Shown here one piece after another: positions 18,327 to 27,800 of a DNA stretch of 64,000 nt. The position numbers were made by a program, and so were the translations under genes. The stretch is from Tritrichomonas foetus (taxonomy: Eukaryota > Parabasalia > Tritrichomonadida > Tritrichomonadidae). Position 1 is the first letter of the stretch, and every line of letters starts with the position of its first letter. The notes beneath the pieces were generated by a model. That model saw only the letters and a list, made by a program, of their open reading frames with translations. It searched no databases and was not told the origin of the DNA. Where the stretch lies: contig MLAK01000741.1 of the NCBI GenBank assembly GCA_001839685.1, positions 1-64,000 of the forward strand. The letters are read 5' to 3'.

Positions 18327-21221
18327 ATGAAAAAATCAAAAAAAGAAATTCAGCAACTCTCTGAACAATTTAACAATCCTCTAGATTTGGTCGAGCCAAC
18401 TTTGATTATGAATAATGGTGATGCCGAAAATTATCTTTCAGAAATCGAAGCAAAGCTCAAGAACAGAGGAGATTGGTCAGCACGATCAGAAGGAATTATT
18501 CTTGCTTTATCATGCTTAAAAGGTGGAATCACGAATTATTCATTTATCGATTATTCATCAATTTCGTCAGAGCTCGCGTCTTGCGTTACGGATCTTCGGT
18601 CTGCTTTAGTTCGCTCAGGATCGCTGCTTATTGCGGCTTCAGCACAAGTTCTGAAAGAAAAATATGTGACATCAATCAAAGCTGTGATTCCTGCTTTATT
18701 TAAACAATTAATGCATGGAACTGCATTAATTAGTGATTCATGCCACTTTGCATTACTTGAAATTGTAAAGAATGTTCAAAATTCAAAAACTTATCATACA
18801 TTCATTTCTAAAATTCAATCAAAAAGTGGTCAACATAGATTAGCAATAGCTGAAATGATATGTATAGTTTTAGAACAATGGCCAAATTCTATTGTCAATC
18901 CTTTAACAGAAAATATTTCATCATCTCTTCAAATTTTAATTGATGATGCTTCACAAAATGTCAGAAGATCAGCAAGAAGAGCAATGCTCTTATTAAAATC
19001 GAAAAATTCTACAGAAGTTAGTCTAGTTAAAAAACGAGCTGGAAAACACACTTTAACTTTATCTGGACAAAAAAGACCAGTGCGCGCAATGGCAAAGTCT
19101 TTACAACCAAATAGTTCATTAACAAAAGCATCACATATTCCTAAAGTTCCAAAAGTATTTTCAGCAGCACAACAAACAAAACAGCCTGCAATGAGTACAA
19201 TCAACAAGAAAAAAATTAGATCGTTTTCACCTGTCAAAGCAGGAAAGAAAAATTCCACAAAATTAAATGAAACTGATGATAATAATTCTGCAGATCAAGA
19301 AGGAATTAAAGATAAAAATACTCGAAGTAATAGTCGAAATGGCAACTATTCTAGTAATCTTAGTGCTAAGCCAAATAGAGAAAAAACAAATGAAAGACAA
19401 ATTGATAAACAAAACGGGAGAAGTATTGAAAAAAGCTTTGAAAAATCCAGTGAGAAAAAAAGTGATAAGAAATATAATGAGAAAAATAATGAAAAGTATT
19501 GTGAAAAAAATTCAGAGAAAGTTAAAAACAGGAGCTTCAAACCAAGTGAAAGAAGCTTAGAACGACAGAGTAAAAGTATAATTAATTCGAAAAATGATCG
19601 ACATCCAAAGAAAGATGAAGAAGTTCCAGAGGATGAATTTGAAGAACAAAATTCCAGTAATGATTCTTCTGGTGATGAATATAGCAATAACTATAGCAAG
19701 AGTAAAAGTATGAATAATCGTCATAACTCAAATAGTAGTGATAAAAATAAAAATAGAAGTAGTGAAAATGAAAAACAGAAAAATAATGTAAGTATTAATA
19801 ATCGTCCAAGAACCCCTGTCAAACAAATGAGTAACAGACCAGTCAAATTTGTAACACCACAGCCTGAAAGAAATCAAAAAGTACGATTTGTAGAAAGAAA
19901 AGATGATGGTCCAACAATTAAAGATAGAGATTTTGTTATGACTCTACCTGTTGTTCAACCAAAAAGTATTCTTAAACCAGCTAAATTCCCAAGTGTTATT
20001 AAAGAAGTTGTAATTGATCAATACATGCCACCTAAATCGATGGAAGATGCAGACAATTTCCAACAATGTTTAGAAGAAATTGTTGATGCTGAAATGTTTG
20101 AAAAATTAAATGGGATTGAAGATTTGCTTTGTGCTTCAATTATTTCTGCCGCTCAGTTTATTCCAATGATTGAAGAATGGGAATCAGTCCTACCTACACT
20201 CTTTAGTGAATTTCCAACAGACTTTAAGTCAGATATTCATGAACTTATTATTGCGTTTAGATGTGATCCATGGCTAATTTCTATTTGTTGTCAAGATTTC
20301 GGTGTACAATATTTAGCAGAATTATTTTCAAATTTAAGAGGTGCGCAAATGAAAGCATATTCATTTCGCTTTTTTTGTGTTTTATTCTCATTAGAAGTTC
20401 ATGTTAATATAACAGATCACTTAAGATTGTTTCTTTTAAAATTGCTGGAACAGAATAAAGGTTCAGAAGATGCTAAATTTATTGAAGCAGGTTTAGCACC
20501 TAAACCACCTGGCACCAAAGAATTATGCGCTGATTTAATAGAAAGCATAAAAGTTTGTGATCTTGAGTCTTTGAATATCGCTGAACAATTGAATGAATAT
20601 CTTGTCAAAACACCAAAACATGTTTCTACTGCTGAAAAAATTCTTCAAAATGAGCTTGAAGCTATCCTGGAGGCTACTCAAATTCAAGATGAAGAAAATC
20701 TTGATGCAGAAGAAGAAATTATCAATGAAAATCTTTTAAAGCAGCAAAAATGTCTTGTTTATTCTGTGATTAAAGAAATTCCAGCTGTTTCATTCACTTT
20801 TTTAGTTGAACCAATGATTAATCTTCTGTGTAATGATGATCAAGAATTTGTTGAGGCCACCAAAGAATGTTTGATTCTTTTAATGGATGATCGAAACACG
20901 TTTTCTTTTGTTCTAGAACTACTTGCATCACAAGCTAATGATAATGATGAAGTTAGCGAACAGTGTACTCTGAATTTACTTTTAAGTTTCTTTCAAGTAT
21001 GCTCAGAGCAGATTGCAGTTGATTTACTTCCAGAAACATTTAACCAACTATCACCAATGCTGGAATCATGTGTTACAGCGTTGAGAAGAATTGTTGTACT
21101 CATATTTGTGGAATTCAAATGCAAGATACCAAATTCATTTGAACAATACTCAACATTGATTCCAACAAAACATCAAAAACTTATTGAACTTTATACGTCC
21201 AGAAGAAAAGTTCGAGCTTAA
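18327..21221 (+). CDS. CLASP-like TOG-domain microtubule-associated protein
   Basis: A 964-residue protein. Residues about 38-235 form a helical HEAT/TOG array of the CLASP N-terminal type: WSARSEGIILALSCLKGG, then repeated helices (DLRSALVRSGSLLIAASAQ, ISDSCHFALLEIVKN, DASQNVRRSARRAMLLL). A basic Ser/Lys/Asn-rich disordered region (about 240-530) follows, with strings of EKxxEK repeats, suited to microtubule-lattice binding. A second helical region covers about 560-960. CLASPs promote microtubule rescue and act at kinetochores and the cell cortex. A role in the spindle or axostyle/pelta is inferred. Gene length and order of parts fit the family; no SxIP motif was noticed. Confidence 0.82.
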   Translation: MKKSKKEIQQLSEQFNNPLDLVEPTLIMNNGDAENYLSEIEAKLKNRGDWSARSEGIILALSCLKGGITNYSFIDYSSISSELASCVTDLRSALVRSGSLLIAASAQVLKEKYVTSIKAVIPALFKQLMHGTALISDSCHFALLEIVKNVQNSKTYHTFISKIQSKSGQHRLAIAEMICIVLEQWPNSIVNPLTENISSSLQILIDDASQNVRRSARRAMLLLKSKNSTEVSLVKKRAGKHTLTLSGQKRPVRAMAKSLQPNSSLTKASHIPKVPKVFSAAQQTKQPAMSTINKKKIRSFSPVKAGKKNSTKLNETDDNNSADQEGIKDKNTRSNSRNGNYSSNLSAKPNREKTNERQIDKQNGRSIEKSFEKSSEKKSDKKYNEKNNEKYCEKNSEKVKNRSFKPSERSLERQSKSIINSKNDRHPKKDEEVPEDEFEEQNSSNDSSGDEYSNNYSKSKSMNNRHNSNSSDKNKNRSSENEKQKNNVSINNRPRTPVKQMSNRPVKFVTPQPERNQKVRFVERKDDGPTIKDRDFVMTLPVVQPKSILKPAKFPSVIKEVVIDQYMPPKSMEDADNFQQCLEEIVDAEMFEKLNGIEDLLCASIISAAQFIPMIEEWESVLPTLFSEFPTDFKSDIHELIIAFRCDPWLISICCQDFGVQYLAELFSNLRGAQMKAYSFRFFCVLFSLEVHVNITDHLRLFLLKLLEQNKGSEDAKFIEAGLAPKPPGTKELCADLIESIKVCDLESLNIAEQLNEYLVKTPKHVSTAEKILQNELEAILEATQIQDEENLDAEEEIINENLLKQQKCLVYSVIKEIPAVSFTFLVEPMINLLCNDDQEFVEATKECLILLMDDRNTFSFVLELLASQANDNDEVSEQCTLNLLLSFFQVCSEQIAVDLLPETFNQLSPMLESCVTALRRIVVLIFVEFKCKIPNSFEQYSTLIPTKHQKLIELYTSRRKVRA

Positions 21222-21564
21222 TATTTGTTTGTGTAAATTGTATTATACGTTAATTATTTTAATTTTGTTGGCTTCTTTTTCCCCTCCCTGTTTTATTGTT
21301 CATTTTTTCATTATTCGATATCTTTTGATATACTTAATCATGAAAGATGTTTAACACATAACAACACACTCTTATGAATATGTCTATTTAATTCAAAATC
21401 TTAATTCATTCATGATCACATCTCATTCTATAAACTTTAGATAAAAAAAGAAACAGTAAATTCAAAACTTTAATTTAATAATCAGCAAAGTAAAGTTTAT
21501 ATTTTAAATATACACAAAATAAATAAAGTTCAATAAAACAGTCCTCATTATTCATACCCAAAGT
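21222..21564. other. Convergent intergenic region
   Basis: 343 bp between the CLASP-like and Vps45 stop codons; AT-rich, nothing recognised. Confidence 0.6.
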
Positions 21565-23226
21565 TTATATATGAGTGAACGGTGCAACTTCATATCGAAT
21601 GAATGTTTCTGCATTATGAATTGTTGTTCCACCAAGGACAAATTGGAATCCTGGTCTTCCTTCAGCTTTCGGTTCTGTCATTCTTGTTATTGCGCAGTGT
21701 TCTGCATAAGTTGCTCCACCAACGATATAAACAATAGTTTTATAACTATGTGAATTTTGCATTTTACTGTCAGCGAAAGGATAACGATTTTGATCAAGCC
21801 TTTTCTCTTTTACGTCTTTCAACAAATCTTCGAGTGGAATTTTATACATTTCGAATTGACTTTTTGCAGTTGATGATTTTAGTCCACCTTTAAATTTGGC
21901 AATTAAAGAACGGTTTGAAAATATATCAAATGTTCTTTTATCTTGTCCGGCAATTCGAATTAAAGTTTGCGCGTATTTTAATTCATCTTGTGAAAATCCA
22001 CTTTTTTGTTCAAGTGCATTCATTACTCTACCAATTAATTCATCACCACTTTTTTCATAATGCAAACAATAAATTAAAGCGAGTCTAAGTGCATTAAAAT
22101 TGGAGCATTTACCAGAAATCAAGTTACAAAACTGTTCGCATTGTTCTTGTGAATCGTTCACAGTTGCCATTATTTGTTCCAACCCCGTAATGTCGAGTAA
22201 GTTATCACTTACGACTTTTCTATGCATTGCTTGATAAAGTTCCATGTGCGTTTTAGAATAAGTTATTGCAGAAGATGATTGAAGCACATGAAGGGCCTTT
22301 TCATTCATTGAAACAACATTTTGATCTTTAATTTGTTTTTGAACACTCTTAAACGTGTCAAATCTTTGGTTGATTGCATTTCCAGCTTCTTCCAAATACA
22401 TTGTATTAATTTTTTCAGTTTCTGGATCACATCGTTCATCAATAATTAGTTGATCTTTTTTGTTCAGTGAAATCACGTTATTATCAATATAAAATAAATC
22501 ATGCAAAATTGGAAGATAATAAAAATAATGTAAAAGTGGAGTAACTGGATCATTTCTTCTATCAAGAATTAAAACATTAACTTTATCGTCTTTTGAGCTA
22601 TTAAACAATGAATTATTATTGTTGATCATCGATTGAAGAATATTTGCGATAATTTTACACGATTCGGAATTTCCGTCATACCGAACGATAGGAATTGCCC
22701 GAAGGCAACAAATTGCGGCAAATAAACTTTCAGAAATTTTTGTCGATATTCCACTTTTACCTGAAGGGTTTAGTCTGAAATCGGAAATGTCTGGCATATT
22801 TGAAGAAAATAAACGCGTTCCTAAAGCTGAAAAATCCAAAAATACTTCCTGGAAAGAATCGATAATCATATTCGTATCTGCCGTTGCTATTTGATGGAAA
22901 AGATAATCGGGAACTGTATTGGTGAAATATAAGGCGTATTTTGAGAAATGCGGCGAGCGTAACTCTTGACATAGCATATCGACATTTGAATTCGTAGGAC
23001 GTAAAATACAAACGCAGGAGATAGACTGAACTTGAGGGTCAATGGGTTTCTGAAGGCGTGATGAAAGTTCTTCGATAATGGCGACTTCGTTGGAATATAA
23101 TTCGGTTTTTGTTGCTGCAACGCTAATGAAATTTAACGTTTCTTTATCGAGAAGAAGTGCTTTGACACCGACAGTGTTGCGAATCATGTGTTCAACATAT
23201 TTAAACGCTGAGCCTTGAATGTTCAT
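21565..23226 (-). CDS. VPS45: Vps45-like Sec1/Munc18 (SM) protein
   Basis: A 553-residue SM-family protein from the ATG at 23226. SM proteins clasp SNARE bundles and drive membrane fusion; Vps45 works with a syntaxin-16/Tlg2-type SNARE at the trans-Golgi and endosome. Family landmarks are visible: VKALLLDKETLNFIS near the N terminus, CVCILRPTNSNVDMLCQELRSP (about 70-90), VNVLILDRRNDPVTPLLHYF (about 215-235, the SM signature DRR.DPVTPLL), and VYIVGGATYAEHCAI near the C terminus. Length matches Vps45 (about 550-570). Vps45 is preferred over Sly1 or Vps33 because of the RPT.NVD..C.ELR.P region. Confidence 0.9.
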   Translation of the reverse strand: MNIQGSAFKYVEHMIRNTVGVKALLLDKETLNFISVAATKTELYSNEVAIIEELSSRLQKPIDPQVQSISCVCILRPTNSNVDMLCQELRSPHFSKYALYFTNTVPDYLFHQIATADTNMIIDSFQEVFLDFSALGTRLFSSNMPDISDFRLNPSGKSGISTKISESLFAAICCLRAIPIVRYDGNSESCKIIANILQSMINNNNSLFNSSKDDKVNVLILDRRNDPVTPLLHYFYYLPILHDLFYIDNNVISLNKKDQLIIDERCDPETEKINTMYLEEAGNAINQRFDTFKSVQKQIKDQNVVSMNEKALHVLQSSSAITYSKTHMELYQAMHRKVVSDNLLDITGLEQIMATVNDSQEQCEQFCNLISGKCSNFNALRLALIYCLHYEKSGDELIGRVMNALEQKSGFSQDELKYAQTLIRIAGQDKRTFDIFSNRSLIAKFKGGLKSSTAKSQFEMYKIPLEDLLKDVKEKRLDQNRYPFADSKMQNSHSYKTIVYIVGGATYAEHCAITRMTEPKAEGRPGFQFVLGGTTIHNAETFIRYEVAPFTHI

Positions 23227-23692
23227 TCGACGAAAAATTTTAAAGTTGATGAAAATCCCGATAATGAATGGTTATTTTAAAGGTTAAATTGATTATCGTA
23301 TGACTACAAATAATTAATTTACAATCTCTCACTTTTCTGACACATTTATGGTAAATTTAATGGTGAATGCTTGGGAATCTCTCACTTCATTAGCAATGAA
23401 AAAAATTTTGTTGCTTGAGAAATATCATTATTTTTAATTCATCGGCTTGAGAATTTGTTCAGAATCAAAAGTTGAAGTATAATTATCTGGTGGTGAAAAA
23501 TAATAACATTCACCAATATGTGAAAGCTTTTCTTTATCAAAAATTCCATTTTTTTCAATGTATAATTCAAATTTAAATGCGAATTCCACGAAGGTCAATT
23601 ATTTCAGAACATTTGTGAAAGAAGGAATTTCTTTTGATGAAAGAAAAAGTTATCAACATTTGTTTTGAAAAAATAAACCATTCAAAGTGATA
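23227..23692. other. Divergent region containing a short minus-strand coding relic
   Basis: 466 bp between Vps45 and a small secreted protein gene. On the minus strand, 23598-23434 is open for 54 codons without an ATG, ending KPMN and a TAA. It contains YIEKNGIFDKEKLSHIGECY and reads like real protein; a TAA directly precedes it and a similar reading continues upstream for a few codons. It is an unrecognised relic or a missed small exon. Confidence 0.35.
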
Positions 23693-24169
23693 ATGTTTTT
23701 TAGCCTTATCATACCAATTGTCTCATTATGCGAAAAATGTCACGAATGCCCAAACTGTCCTGAGTGTATTCCATGTCCAACATGTGCAGCATGCCCCAGT
23801 TATCCCGAGTGTGATGAATGCTCAATCTGTCCAGAAGTCGGCGATTGCTATGAATGTGAAAGTTGTCCAAAATGCAAAGCTAATCATCATTTAGCAAATA
23901 ATTTGTTTGATGGAAGGAAACATAAAAATCATTATAATGATGATTTATCATACAAAAATGTGCAAAGCCTCCAATTAGGCATGTGTTGTGAATGTGATGA
24001 TGAAGAAACGGAATTAACCACAAAAATGATTGATGAAAGCACGCTATATGAAGAGTATTACGCAAATAAAGCAGTTATCAAAGCCATTAATCGAAAAATA
24101 CATATTTTGACTCAGAAACAAAAGCAAAAATTTAAACAAAAGGAAAACACAAAAAGAAAATCACATTGA
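23693..24169 (+). CDS. Small secreted Cys-rich (CxxC-repeat) protein
   Basis: Predicted 158 residues; the frame opens at a GTG (23687) but the first ATG is 23693. Residues 1-13 (MFFSLIIPIVSLC) look like a short signal peptide. Residues about 13-62 are packed with CxxC pairs separated by Pro, Glu and Ser. A His/Asn/Asp-rich middle carries one more pair (MCCECDDEE), and a Lys/Gln-rich basic tail ends KRKSH. The regular CxxC spacing suggests metal binding or many disulphides. No family recognised; secretion or an endomembrane location is inferred from the leader only. A long basic C terminus is unusual for an exported protein. Confidence 0.6.
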   Translation: MFFSLIIPIVSLCEKCHECPNCPECIPCPTCAACPSYPECDECSICPEVGDCYECESCPKCKANHHLANNLFDGRKHKNHYNDDLSYKNVQSLQLGMCCECDDEETELTTKMIDESTLYEEYYANKAVIKAINRKIHILTQKQKQKFKQKENTKRKSH

Positions 24170-24555
24170 AAAGTTAATTTCATCATGACCTCTATCTATA
24201 TAAAACATTTTGTCATGTTTGAAACAATAATGTAATTTAGAATTTCAAAAGTGTCTGTAAAAATATCAATTTTTTGACTTTAGATTATTGTATTTATATT
24301 TTCCAAAATTAATTTTTGTTTGTTATGAGATTTATTAAGATTTCTCCTTTGTCAACATATAATATACTTTAATCTTCTAGATCAATGATCAATATATGAA
24401 GTGTCAATACACAAATCAATAAATTCTAATGAATAGAAAATCCTATTAGAAGAGGGTTTGGATATATACCTCTGCATTAACTTGTTAAAATTACTAGTAA
24501 TTCAATTCTAAATGTGAATGTGAAATTCTGGTGTGAAGCCGTGAAAACAAAAAAA
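24170..24555. other. Intergenic region before the foldback element
   Basis: 386 bp, AT-rich, no gene recognised. Confidence 0.5.
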
Positions 24556-24724
24556 GGGCAACCGTAATTAGCCTAACGGTTAATGAACAATTAACCGCTA
24601 TATTGACCAATGAAAAAAAATATGAGTCACTCATATTGAAATGTCAGATTTTTTGGGGTTTTTTCAACACTGGTCAATTTGGTGGTTAATTGTCCATTAA
24701 CCGCTAGGTCAATTGCAATTACCC
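24556..24724. mobile_element. Foldback / MITE-like element with 57-bp inverted arms
   Basis: Left arm 24556-24612 and right arm 24668-24724 are inverted copies, 45 of 57 positions identical. The arms begin GGGYAAYYGYAATT and include CGGTTAATG(A/G)ACAATTAACC. Eleven of the twelve differences are transitions. The 55-bp loop contains a perfect palindrome, ATATGAGTCACTCATAT, at 24620-24636. Both flanks are A-rich, so a short A-only target duplication is possible but not provable. The element ends 113 bp before the ATG of the propeller gene, so it lies in that promoter region. Confidence 0.7.
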
Positions 24725-24837
24725 AAAACTAAATATGTCAACTTTTTTTCTATAATTTTGAAAATTCATACTATCTTTTTGAATGAAAGAACGAAAATAT
24801 ACGTTGCGACAGAACTTTTACCAGAAAGTAAGAAAAA

Positions 24838-27800
24838 ATGCGAAATTTAAAATTTGGCTTGCAAGCAAAATATCAAATCAATACTGGTGTTGCTTCAGCC
24901 AACACTTACTTTCCATTAAATGGCCATGAATTTTTAGCAACAACTCGAGGCGGAATGTATAAATGCGAAAACGAAATTATCAAAAAAGTTTACAACATCA
25001 AATGCAGTACAGCCGTTCTAGTAAAAGAATACAATTTAATTGTGACGGTTTCTGCGATCGGTGGCGAACTTTCTGTGATGATGACAGATGATATTGAAAC
25101 ACCTCTTATTTCGCGATTTAAGACCGACCAAATTGGAATTTTTCATATTTTATATTCACACAAATCAAAAGTTTTAATAACCGTCGGATCTGGAATATAT
25201 GTATGGAAGTTGAATGTTAAAATGCCAGTCAGAATCACCTCAATTCATAAACCAGAAGTTTCGATTACACTTCATTCAAAACATTCATTAAATTATGATA
25301 CTTCCATTTTAAATCCTCCTTCTTTTGATTATGAAAGTGAACTATTATATTTGCCGACAAAAAATGGGTTTGCTGGCTTTGATATTGATGGAAAAGAAAA
25401 GAAACTGTTTACAAAAGTTGAATCAACTGCACAAACAGCATCATCTCTTTGTTTTGAAAACAAGAAATTCTTAACTGCACGTCATGCAGATGGTTTTCAT
25501 CTTTGGACAAAAAATGGAACACTTTTGAAGAAAATTCCGGGTGGGGTTTCTTCAATTCTTGCGATTCGTTTTATTAATCGGCATTTTGCACTATTTATGG
25601 ATTCAAATTTATATATTTTTATCATTGATATCAAAACTTCGAAATTTTTTCATTGTATAACTCTTCCATCAAAACCAAACTCATTAACAATAATTCACAA
25701 AGAATGTCCATATTTGGCAATTTGCCATGGAAGTCAAATTACAATGTTGGAAATTGTATTACCATGGACTGTTTGGAAAGGGATGACTACTCAACCTTAT
25801 TTCATACAAAGATGTCCTAAAATCAATGAAGCTGCAAGAGTTTTAATTTATTGTAAATCTTCAATTTTTTCTTTTCTATCACCAAAAGATGCAAGAAATT
25901 TAACTTCTGCTGTTGACACTCAGCCATCTGCACCACTTTCACATTTTTACGATCGTGGTTTATTTATTGAACATAGTTTTGATCAAACAAATACATTTGT
26001 TGAAACAACTCGAGTTTCTCAAATTTCTGAAAATAAACGTGATTTGCTTTTTATTACCACTGTTGGTTCAAACACATCAATATTTTCAACAGGTGATAAT
26101 CCCTGTAAAGTTTTTAAAACACTAGAAATCCAAATTTCTTCGATTGTGATTTGTAAGATTGATGAATCTTTCATGTATTGTTTTTCTAATAACCAAGGTG
26201 AATTGATTTTTTATAATTATTCTGATTTAGCTTTTCAAAAACGAATTTTAATCACCAAAAATTGGATAAAAAAAATTCATTATCATCACCAAAGTAATTC
26301 AATTATTGTTGTTTTTGAGAATGAAGTTCATTTATTCGATTTGCTGAGTTTTAAAGACATTCAAAAAATCACCATTAAAGATGGAAGTAACTCTCACTTA
26401 ATTGGTAATCTTTTATTATTTGGTTGTAAAACAGGATTTTTAGATTCTTGTTTCGTTGAATGTGTTGATGGAAATTATAAATTATCTGTTTTTGAAGATA
26501 ATTTTGGACATTATCATGATGATTGTATCACAAATTTTGCTTTTTCTTCTGATTTCTTTATTACTGTTTCATTAGATCGCACATTGAAGATATGGAATTA
26601 TCATTTATCTTTATTATGTGAAATAACATTTCCTTTTCCACTTTATGCTTGTGAAATATTGAATGGATCGCGTGATATTCTTGTTGGTACTGACAATGAG
26701 ATTCTTGTTGTGAAAGGTTTGAAAGTTTTTAGGGGTCAAATTGATAGTGAAATTCCAGAAATTGACAATTTTGATAGAATTTCTGATTCATTAACAACAC
26801 AACTAATGACTCTTGCACAAAAGCAAGAAGAAGAAGAAATCGAAGATTCATTTTTAGCAAGCCGACAAAAATTAGACAATCAATTTGCTTCAACCCATCA
26901 ACCTTTAAAATTGAATTCAAAAATTAAACGTTTTAATGATTTCAGTAATTCATTAAAACCTGGGCAATACGAAAAACCAGCTTCTTTAAAGAAAATTGAT
27001 GATGAAATATCTGCAGAAGAAAGAGAACGAAAATTCCAAGAAATGAATATGCTTAACGAAAAAACTGACACAAAAGCGTTTCAAGATAAACTTCGAGCTG
27101 AAATGAAAGCAAAAGCTGAGGAAGAAGAAAGGAAAAAGAAAGAAGAGGAAGAAAAAGCTCGAAAAGAAGCTGAAGAAAAAGAAAATAAAGAAAAGGCTGA
27201 AGAAGAGAAAAAGAAAAAGAAAAAAGTCAAAAAAGTGAAGAGAATTGAACAAGAACTCGAAAATAATATAGAAGATATCGAAAATGAAATAGAACCTCAA
27301 AAAGTTGAAAGAAACGACAATGATGATAATAATGATGATTTGTTTTTAGAGAAGCAACAAGAATTACCTCAACCTGAAGAAGAAGAAGAAACACCAGTTC
27401 CACAGAAACGAGAAAGGCCTAAACCAGCACCACCAAAATCAACTGCGCCACGTCCTTCGCGTCCATTTCGATCCAATGTCAGTGCAACTGAAAACTCATG
27501 TTCAGATACGAATAAATCGGATATGAAAAGTGACCAATCTGATAATGAGAAAAGTACTGCTCCTGAATCAATGATCAAAAACACATCTGTGTCAAAACAT
27601 TCGTCAAATGAACCCTCTCTGGTTTTAAAGGCACCTCGAAAGAAAAAAACTACTGAAAAAGAAAATTCTAACAAAACCAACATTGGAAACATAGAAAATA
27701 ATAAAAGCGAAGAAAGAAATTCTGATTCTAGCACACATGACAATCTAACTGATAATTCCGACTCTGAAGATGTCAATGTATACATCAATCAAGATGAAAG

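Noticed and set aside
27110..27260. Long antisense Phe/Leu-rich frames opposite the coiled-coil part of the propeller gene (26986-27300) and opposite 27369-27788
   Set aside because: They are mirror images of Glu/Lys-rich and Ser-rich coding sequence and have no independent support.
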